Assembly: GCA_964445715.1 (NCBI GenBank)
Contig: CAYULJ010000064.1
Location: forward strand, 1 to 9,511
DNA length: 9,511 nt
Reading direction: 5' to 3'
Source: CAYPYS01 sp964445715
Lineage (GTDB): Bacteria > Omnitrophota > Gorgyraeia > Gorgyraeales > Gorgyraeaceae
The position numbers were made by a program, and so were the translations under genes. Each line of letters opens with the position of its first letter. Positions within the stretch are counted from its first letter, which is position 1. The notes beneath the pieces are model-generated. The model was not told the origin of the DNA. It saw only the letters and a list, made by a program, of their open reading frames with translations, and ran no database searches. This document shows, one piece after another, positions 6,088-9,511 of the stretch.

Positions 6088-6128
6088 CTTAAGTTCACAC
6101 TTTAACATTGTTGAAGTGTGAACTTAAG
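6088..6128. repeat. Hairpin element R3 inside the alpha operon
   Basis: The left arm CTTAAGTTCACACTTTAAC (6088-6106), loop ATT (6107-6109) and right arm (6110-6128) pair at 18 of 19 positions. CTTAAG is present at both edges. Relative to R1 and R2, one stem pair is changed on both sides (TTTACAC to TTCACAC, and GTGTAAA to GTGTGAA), so pairing is kept. The element begins 25 bases after the rpsD stop and ends 23 bases before the rpoA start. No U-run follows on the minus strand. Confidence 0.92.
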
Positions 6129-6153
6129 GTTTTGCGTAGATTTCGTGATTTGA

Positions 6154-6792
6154 TTACTTCGAATATAACTCTACTATTAGCTGCTCCTGGATGTCCATGC
6201 CGATATCGCCTCTCTCAGGTAAACGAGTCACATCTGCCTTGAGATTTCCAAAATCCTCTTTTAGCCAGCCAGGTACACCTCTATCTTTAACAGTCTCTAT
6301 AGCCTCTTTTGTGTTCTTGATGAACGTTTCCTTGCCTCTTACTTGAATAACATCTCCTGTTTTGATTGTATAAGAGGGTATGTCTACTTTCTTGTTATTG
6401 ACTAAGACATGGCCATGCCTCACCATCTGCCTGGCCTGAGTCCTGGAAACCGCGAAACATATCCTGAACACCACATTATCAAGTCTTCTTTCTAGGAGCT
6501 CTAGTAGCTTTTCACCAGTCACGCCTTTTGAGCGCGAGGCCATGCTAAAATATCTCCTAAACTGTTTTTCCAAAATTCCATAGATGCTTTTTGCCTTTTG
6601 CTTTTCTCTCAACTGCAACCCGTAATTGGAAAGTTTTGTCCTTCTGCCTTTTCCGCCTTTTCCGTGCTGGCCCGGAGAATAGCTTCTTCTCGTAAAAGCG
6701 CACTTATCAGTGTAACACCTTGTGCCTTTTAAAAAGAGTTTTACGTTTCTCCGTCTGCAATTTCTGCATGCTGCCCCTGTATATCGTGCCAT
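6154..6792 (-). CDS. rpsD: Small ribosomal subunit protein uS4
   Basis: This 212-residue 16S rRNA-binding protein initiates 30S assembly and in many bacteria also represses its own operon. The N-terminal zinc knuckle is intact (C+ type): C9-x2-C12 and C26-x4-C31. FTRRSYSPGQHGKGGKGRRTKLSNYGLQLREKQK is a classic bacterial S4 stretch. The S4 RNA-binding domain follows at about residues 100-165 (LLERRLDNVVFRICFAVSRTQARQMVRHGHVLVNNKKV). The C-terminus LIVELYSK is typical. The gene starts 3 bases after the rpsK stop, and its ribosome binding site (GAAGGG) lies within the last rpsK codons, so the two are probably translationally coupled. It is followed by hairpin R3. Confidence 0.97.
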   Translation of the reverse strand: MARYTGAACRNCRRRNVKLFLKGTRCYTDKCAFTRRSYSPGQHGKGGKGRRTKLSNYGLQLREKQKAKSIYGILEKQFRRYFSMASRSKGVTGEKLLELLERRLDNVVFRICFAVSRTQARQMVRHGHVLVNNKKVDIPSYTIKTGDVIQVRGKETFIKNTKEAIETVKDRGVPGWLKEDFGNLKADVTRLPERGDIGMDIQEQLIVELYSK

Positions 6793-6795
6793 TTT

Positions 6796-7182
6796 TTAGA
6801 CCCTTCTCCTTTTCGGTGGCCTGCAGCCGTTATGCGGGATAGGAGTCACGTCTTTTATAGCGCTCACTCGTAACCCGGCTGCTTGTATGGCCCGTATCGC
6901 TGATTCCCTGCCTGACCCAGGACCCTTTACAAAGACCTCTACGTCTTTCATACCCTGTTCAAGCGCTTTTTTTGCCGCATTCCTGGCAGCGATCTGCGCA
7001 GCAAAAGGCGTGGACTTCTTGGATCCCTTAAAACCGCTGGAGCCACAGCTCGTCCATACAACTGCATTTCCCTGCCTATCTGTTATGGTAATTATTGTAT
7101 TATTAAACGTAGCGAAAACATGCGCTATCCCGCTCGTCACGTTTCTCGCTGTCTTCTTCTTTGTCTTTTTCTTCTCTGCCAT
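6796..7182 (-). CDS. rpsK: Small ribosomal subunit protein uS11
   Basis: This 128-residue 30S platform protein interacts with 16S rRNA near the mRNA exit. A lysine-rich N-terminus is followed by GIAHVFATFNNTIITITD, the region GFKGSKKSTPFAAQIAA, the signature VFVKGPGSGRESAIRAIQAAGL, and the C-terminal DVTPIPHNGCRPPKRRRV, all diagnostic of S11. The stretch WTSCGSSGFKG has a cysteine where alanine is common, a minor variation. GAGGTGA shortly upstream of ATG serves as ribosome binding site in the 21-base gap after rpsM. Its place between rpsM and rpsD is the standard alpha-operon order. Confidence 0.97.
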   Translation of the reverse strand: MAEKKKTKKKTARNVTSGIAHVFATFNNTIITITDRQGNAVVWTSCGSSGFKGSKKSTPFAAQIAARNAAKKALEQGMKDVEVFVKGPGSGRESAIRAIQAAGLRVSAIKDVTPIPHNGCRPPKRRRV

Positions 7183-7203
7183 CTGTCACCTCTCCCTAAC
7201 TTA

Positions 7204-7596
7204 TTATGCCGCTGGCGCAGGTGCCTTACTTTTTCTTGTCACGCCTACTGTCTTCCGCGGCCCTTTCCTGGTCCTTGCGTTTGACTTTGTCCTTTGCCCT
7301 CTTGCAGGCAACGACCTTCTGTGCCTGAAACCTCTGTAAGAGCCCACGTCTATAAGTCGCTTGATATTCTGAGAAACATCTCTTCTGAGATCCCCTTCTA
7401 CCTTATGCTCTTTCTGGATAACTGCAGCTATTCTCGAGACCTCTTCTTCCTTGAGATTCTTAGTCCGTGCATTCGGATCCACACCCGCAGATCTAAGTAT
7501 CTTGTTTGACGCAGCGCGCCCTATTCCAAAGATATATGTCAAGCTTATCTCAATGCGCTTCTCTTTTGGTAAGTCAATGCCAGAAATTCTCGCCAT
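7204..7596 (-). CDS. rpsM: Small ribosomal subunit protein uS13
   Basis: This 130-residue 30S head protein contacts the P-site tRNA and forms bridges to the 50S subunit. It opens MARISGIDLPKEKRIEISLTYIFGIG, has the helix-hairpin-helix stretch, and ends with SYRGFRHRRSLPARGQRTKSNARTRKGPRKTVG, all diagnostic. The short alanine/proline tail (KSKAPAPAA) is common. I chose the ATG at 7596 because GGGAGG lies about 9 bases upstream and MARISGID is the family N-terminus. The reading frame stays open upstream into the 7625-7687 dyad, but that extra sequence has no S13 similarity. rpsM is separated from rpmJ by that dyad, an unusually long gap for this operon (109 bases). Confidence 0.96.
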   Translation of the reverse strand: MARISGIDLPKEKRIEISLTYIFGIGRAASNKILRSAGVDPNARTKNLKEEEVSRIAAVIQKEHKVEGDLRRDVSQNIKRLIDVGSYRGFRHRRSLPARGQRTKSNARTRKGPRKTVGVTRKSKAPAPAA

Positions 7597-7624
7597 GCTT
7601 CTATTCCTCCCTAAATTCGTATCC

Positions 7625-7687
7625 CGTATATCGTCGTTCGTATATAGTATATCGTAACGATATGCTATATACGACATACGATATACG
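7625..7687. repeat. Long AT-rich dyad between rpmJ and rpsM
   Basis: Arms 7625-7654 and 7658-7687 are inverted repeats pairing at 26 of 30 positions around a TAA centre (7655-7657). Both arms are built from related CGTATATCGT and CGTATATAG-like words. A further short match (ATTCGTAT at 7615-7622 with ATACGAAT at 7683-7690) allows an alternative, shifted pairing. The dyad is unrelated in sequence to R1-R3. It begins 28 bases upstream of the rpsM start and fills most of the rpmJ-rpsM gap. No U-run follows, so a terminator is unlikely. It may be a mobile hairpin (MITE-like) or an RNA processing site. Confidence 0.85.
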
Positions 7688-7705
7688 AATTACTTACTTT
7701 CTATG

Positions 7706-7819
7706 CTAGCCCTGGCGCTGCTTGTGCTTAGGGTCTACACAGATGACTCTTATCACTCGCTTGCGCTTAATGATCTTACATCTATCACAAATTGGTTTTA
7801 CTGACGGCTTTACTTTCAT
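7706..7819 (-). CDS. rpmJ: Large ribosomal subunit protein bL36
   Basis: This 37-residue protein begins MKVKPSVKPICDRCKIIKRK and ends VICVDPKHKQRQG. It has the full zinc ribbon of the C+ form: C11, C14, C27 and H32. It is the smallest 50S protein and helps stabilise 23S rRNA folding. Length and sequence match the family end to end. The ATG lies 2 bases after the infA stop, with no strong ribosome binding site, so translation probably depends on coupling to infA. The infA-rpmJ-rpsM order is the usual one at the spc/alpha boundary. Confidence 0.96.
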   Translation of the reverse strand: MKVKPSVKPICDRCKIIKRKRVIRVICVDPKHKQRQG

Positions 7820-7821
7820 AA

Positions 7822-8040
7822 TTATTTCGCTCGATATGTTATTCTTCCCCTTGTCAAATCGTAAGGGGAAAGTTCCATTTTTACTTTATCGCCGGGCAAT
7901 ATCTTTATAAAATACATCCTCATCTTACCAGAAACATGGGCAAGTACCTTGTGCCCGTTTTCCAGCTCGACCCTGAACATTGCGTTTGGCAACGCTTCAA
8001 TAACCGTACCTTCTACTTCAATTGCCTCTTCTTTAGCCAT
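7822..8040 (-). CDS. infA: Translation initiation factor IF-1
   Basis: This 72-residue single OB-fold protein binds the 30S A site during initiation. The sequence MAKEEAIEVEGTVIEALPNAMF, followed by RVELENGHKVLAHVSGKMRM and KVKMELSPYDLTRGRITYRAK, matches IF-1 over its full, normal length. The ATG is preceded by AAGGTGGGGAT, a good ribosome binding site, in the 21-base gap after map. A 14-bp palindrome at 8057-8070 lies in the same gap. Confidence 0.97.
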   Translation of the reverse strand: MAKEEAIEVEGTVIEALPNAMFRVELENGHKVLAHVSGKMRMYFIKILPGDKVKMELSPYDLTRGRITYRAK

Positions 8041-8056
8041 ATCCCCACCTTAATCG

Positions 8057-8070
8057 CTAACTTAAGTTAG
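8057..8070. repeat. 14-bp perfect palindrome at the map stop codon
   Basis: CTAACTTAAGTTAG is a perfect palindrome covering the map stop TAA (8064-8062). Its core AACTTAAGTT equals the two ends of the R1-R3 elements joined at TTAA. It could be an excision or deletion footprint of such an element, or chance. It is too short and too AT-rich to be a convincing terminator. Confidence 0.6.
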
Positions 8071-8805
8071 TATTTTTGGTCCTTCCTTTGTCACGCAGAC
8101 AGTGTGTTCAAAATGCGCTGACAGTTCACTGTCTCTTGTAATAGCTGTCCAACCGTCAGGCAATATCTCTACTTCGTACCCGCCTTTATTGACCATCGGC
8201 TCTATGGCGAGAACCATGCCCCTTTTTAATCTCGGACCTGTGTCCGGCTTTCCGAAATTAGGTATCTCAGGATCCTCGTGTATCTTTTTTCCTATACCGT
8301 GGCCTACAAAATCCCGCACCACTGAATAACCGCATTTCTCAGCATATTGTTGGATCGCAAAAGAGATATCAAAGAGCCTATTACCTTCTATTGCCTTTTC
8401 AATGCCAAGTTCCAATGACTTTTTTGTCGCATCCATCAATCTTTTGGCATCTCTTGAAACTGAATTTCCAATTCCGACAGTGACTGCAGCGTCGGCAAAA
8501 AAACCGTCTTTCTCAACACCAACATCTATGCTTAAAATATCGCCGTCTTTTAACTTTGTCTTGCCTGGTATGCCGTGAACCACCTCTTTATTTATCGAGG
8601 CGCATATGCTTCCAGGAAACCCTCTATAGCCTTTGAAGGCTGGCCTTCCGTCAAGGCCTCTTATTACGTCCTCTGCTTTTTTGTCGAGTTCTTTTGTCGT
8701 TACGCCAGGTCTTGCTATTCTTTCTATCTCTCGCAGCGCAGTCTTAACAACCGCACCTGCTTTTTCAATACAAGCTATTTCATGTTCGGATCTTATTTCT
8801 ATCAT
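8062..8805 (-). CDS. map: Methionine aminopeptidase, type I
   Basis: This 247-residue metalloprotease removes the initiator methionine from nascent proteins. All five metal ligands are visible at near-E. coli positions: D94 (SIDVG), D105 (FADAAVT), H169 (FVGHGIG), E202 (AIEPMV) and E233 (HFEHTV). Substrate-contact histidines are H77 (VVHGIPG) and H176 (KIHEDPE). There is no N-terminal zinc or SH3-binding extension, so it is the short type Ia form. The ATG at 8805 lies inside the adk 3' end (26-base overlap) with only a weak GGGA-like site, which suggests translational coupling to adk. The adk-map-infA order is standard for the end of the spc operon. Confidence 0.97.
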   Translation of the reverse strand: MIEIRSEHEIACIEKAGAVVKTALREIERIARPGVTTKELDKKAEDVIRGLDGRPAFKGYRGFPGSICASINKEVVHGIPGKTKLKDGDILSIDVGVEKDGFFADAAVTVGIGNSVSRDAKRLMDATKKSLELGIEKAIEGNRLFDISFAIQQYAEKCGYSVVRDFVGHGIGKKIHEDPEIPNFGKPDTGPRLKRGMVLAIEPMVNKGGYEVEILPDGWTAITRDSELSAHFEHTVCVTKEGPKILT

Positions 8806-9452
8806 TCAAAATCCCGGAGATCAGCTTGTAAACCTCTTCGGCGTCCAGATCCCCTGACAACTCCTTCAATAATTTCTTTTTATTATAATAATCTATGAGT
8901 TCTCTTGTTATATTATTGTAAACTTCCAGCCTTGTCTGTATTGCCTCTTCCCTGTCATCCTTTCTCTGATAAAGCCCTGAACCGCATTTGTCGCAGATGC
9001 CTTCTTTCTTTGGAGGCATATTTATAATATGGTAATTCGCCCCACATTCCTTGCACAGCCTTCTCCCTGTCAACCTGAATATTACAGTGTCTTTGCTCGT
9101 CTCNNNNNNNNNNNNNNNNNNNNNNNNNNAACTTAAGCTTTAAAAGTTCATCATCCAGCCTCTTTGCCTGATATATAGTCCGCGGAAAACCATCGAGTAT
9201 AAAGTCCTTGTCGCCCTGCGCCTTTTTTGTCGACTTGATCTTATCAAGCATCATCTCTATTACTATGTCGTCTGGAACTAGCTCGCCTTTTTCCATAAAA
9301 GACTTTGCCTTCTTGCCGATACCTGTCCCGTTTTTTACATTCTCTCTCAATATATCGCCTGTGGAAAGATGTAAAAAATTTAAGCGCTCTGCGAGCATCA
9401 CTGCCTGCGTACCTTTACCTGCGCCTGGCGGACCTAGTAATACGAGTCTCAT
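8780..9452 (-). CDS. adk: Adenylate kinase, interrupted by an assembly gap
   Basis: The enzyme interconverts ATP + AMP and 2 ADP in the cytoplasm. N-terminal half: MRLVLLGPPGAGKGTQ with the P-loop, LSTGDILREN (AMP site), ELVPDDIVIEM, and FILDGFPRT. After the gap: ETSKDTVIFRLTGRRLC, then a zinc-type LID with C-x2-C (CKEC) and C-x2-C (CDKC), and QTRLEVY. The 26 N at 9104-9129 break the frame. Two bases before the gap plus 26 gives 28, so the true gap length must be 1 modulo 3. A 25-base gap would give 223 residues and nine missing residues, which fits the family. I chose ATG at 9452 over the ATG at 9455 because GGAAGGAG lies 3 bases upstream of it but directly abuts the other, and MRLVLLG is the usual start. 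The start overlaps the secY stop. Confidence 0.95.
9104..9129. other. Assembly gap (26 N) within adk
   Basis: A run of 26 undetermined bases lies in the stretch encoding the strand before the LID domain of adenylate kinase. The flanking translations are both good adk but in different frames, so the run length is an estimate and not a count. It should not be read as a frameshift in the organism. Confidence 0.98.
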
Positions 9453-9511
9453 CATCTCCTTCCGCGTATTCTTCCTTTTTTCATAAAACCTTCATAGTGT
9501 CTCATCAAAAG
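9452..9511 (-). CDS. secY: Protein translocase subunit SecY, last 19 residues only
   Basis: The frame entering from the right edge encodes LLMRHYEGFMKKGRIRGRR and a TGA stop (9454-9452). This is the characteristic basic cytoplasmic C-terminus of SecY, the channel subunit of the Sec translocon in the inner membrane. The stop overlaps the adk start (TGATG), which is typical of secY-adk in spc operons. The call rests on a short tail plus gene order, and both agree well. Confidence 0.9.
   Translation of the reverse strand, partial: LLMRHYEGFMKKGRIRGRR
9456..9463 (-). promoter_or_regulatory. Shine-Dalgarno site of adk within the secY end
   Basis: GGAAGGAG on the minus strand ends 3 bases before ATG at 9452 and directly abuts the ATG at 9455, so the downstream ATG is favoured. 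It also encodes the last Gly-Arg-Arg codons of SecY. Confidence 0.65.

Noticed and set aside
6065..6088. GTG start for rpoA at 6088
   Set aside because: It would put the AGGAGG site inside the gene and begins at the edge of hairpin R3. The ATG at 6064 fits the family.
833..6128. R1-R3 as ordinary rho-independent terminators
   Set aside because: The stems are AT-rich and lack a continuous U-run on the transcript side. They lie within co-directional gene runs including rpsD-rpoA, where full termination would be harmful. R2 remains a weak possibility.
7597..7677. Longer rpsM with 27 extra N-terminal residues
   Set aside because: The extra residues are translated dyad sequence with no S13 similarity. 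A strong ribosome binding site and the family N-terminus support the start at 7596.
833..8070. CRISPR array
   Set aside because: The repeats are kilobases apart with genes between them, and there are no regular spacers or cas genes.
9130..9137. AACTTAAG beside the N-run equals the end of the R1-R3 hairpin elements, as if the gap hid a fourth copy
   Set aside because: The match is only 8 bases and is explained by adk codons (Leu-Lys plus two bases). A full element would place a stop codon in adk, and the gap size fits the missing adk residues.
8955..9455. Single 166-residue reading frame running through the N-run as a novel protein
   Set aside because: Its part left of the N-run is an out-of-frame translation of adk. 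The real continuation is in another frame and carries the zinc LID motifs.

Overview
This is a bacterial chromosomal window in which every gene lies on the minus strand. The genes are described here from right to left, in transcription order. The right two thirds are the end of the spc operon followed by the alpha operon: secY (last residues only), adk, map, infA, rpmJ, rpsM, rpsK, rpsD, rpoA and rplQ. The protein features are bacterial: RpoA with its C-terminal domain, IF1, a zinc-type (C+) S4, a four-cysteine adenylate kinase LID and an intact zinc-type L36. A 26-base run of N inside adk marks a scaffold gap, so this is probably a draft or metagenome-assembled genome. The phylum cannot be fixed from the sequence. 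A candidate phylum such as Omnitrophota is a guess, not a result.

The left third is a metabolic extension that starts almost in contact with rplQ. It holds a class I aminotransferase, an aconitase-superfamily large subunit (leuC-like), a PilT-type twitching ATPase, the matching small subunit (leuD-like), and the N-terminal part of an isocitrate dehydrogenase-like enzyme cut by the window edge. The last gene does not look like leuB. It has the isocitrate-binding T/S/N/R/R set at the same spacing as E. coli Icd. The dehydratase pair may therefore work as an aconitase (citrate to isocitrate) feeding 2-oxoglutarate to the aminotransferase, instead of making leucine. pilT sits unexpectedly between the two dehydratase subunits.

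The most unusual non-coding signal is a family of three near-identical 41-bp hairpin elements, centred near 853, 3221 and 6108. Their edges are CTTAAG/TTAA, they occur in both orientations, and they lie in the pilT/leuD, aspC/leuC and rpsD/rpoA gaps. Two of them supply the stop codon of the gene before them. A 14-bp palindrome at the map stop resembles the two ends of such an element joined. A second, unrelated long dyad (7625-7687, about 30-bp arms) lies between rpmJ and rpsM. A 15-bp tandem duplication at the end of rplQ appears to have separated an rplQ stop codon from the aspC start it once overlapped. L17 also carries a lysine/glutamate/proline-rich C-terminal extension of about 100 residues.

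There is no gene-free stretch longer than 300 bases. I saw no tRNA, rRNA, CRISPR array, IS element, convincing promoter or intrinsic terminator.
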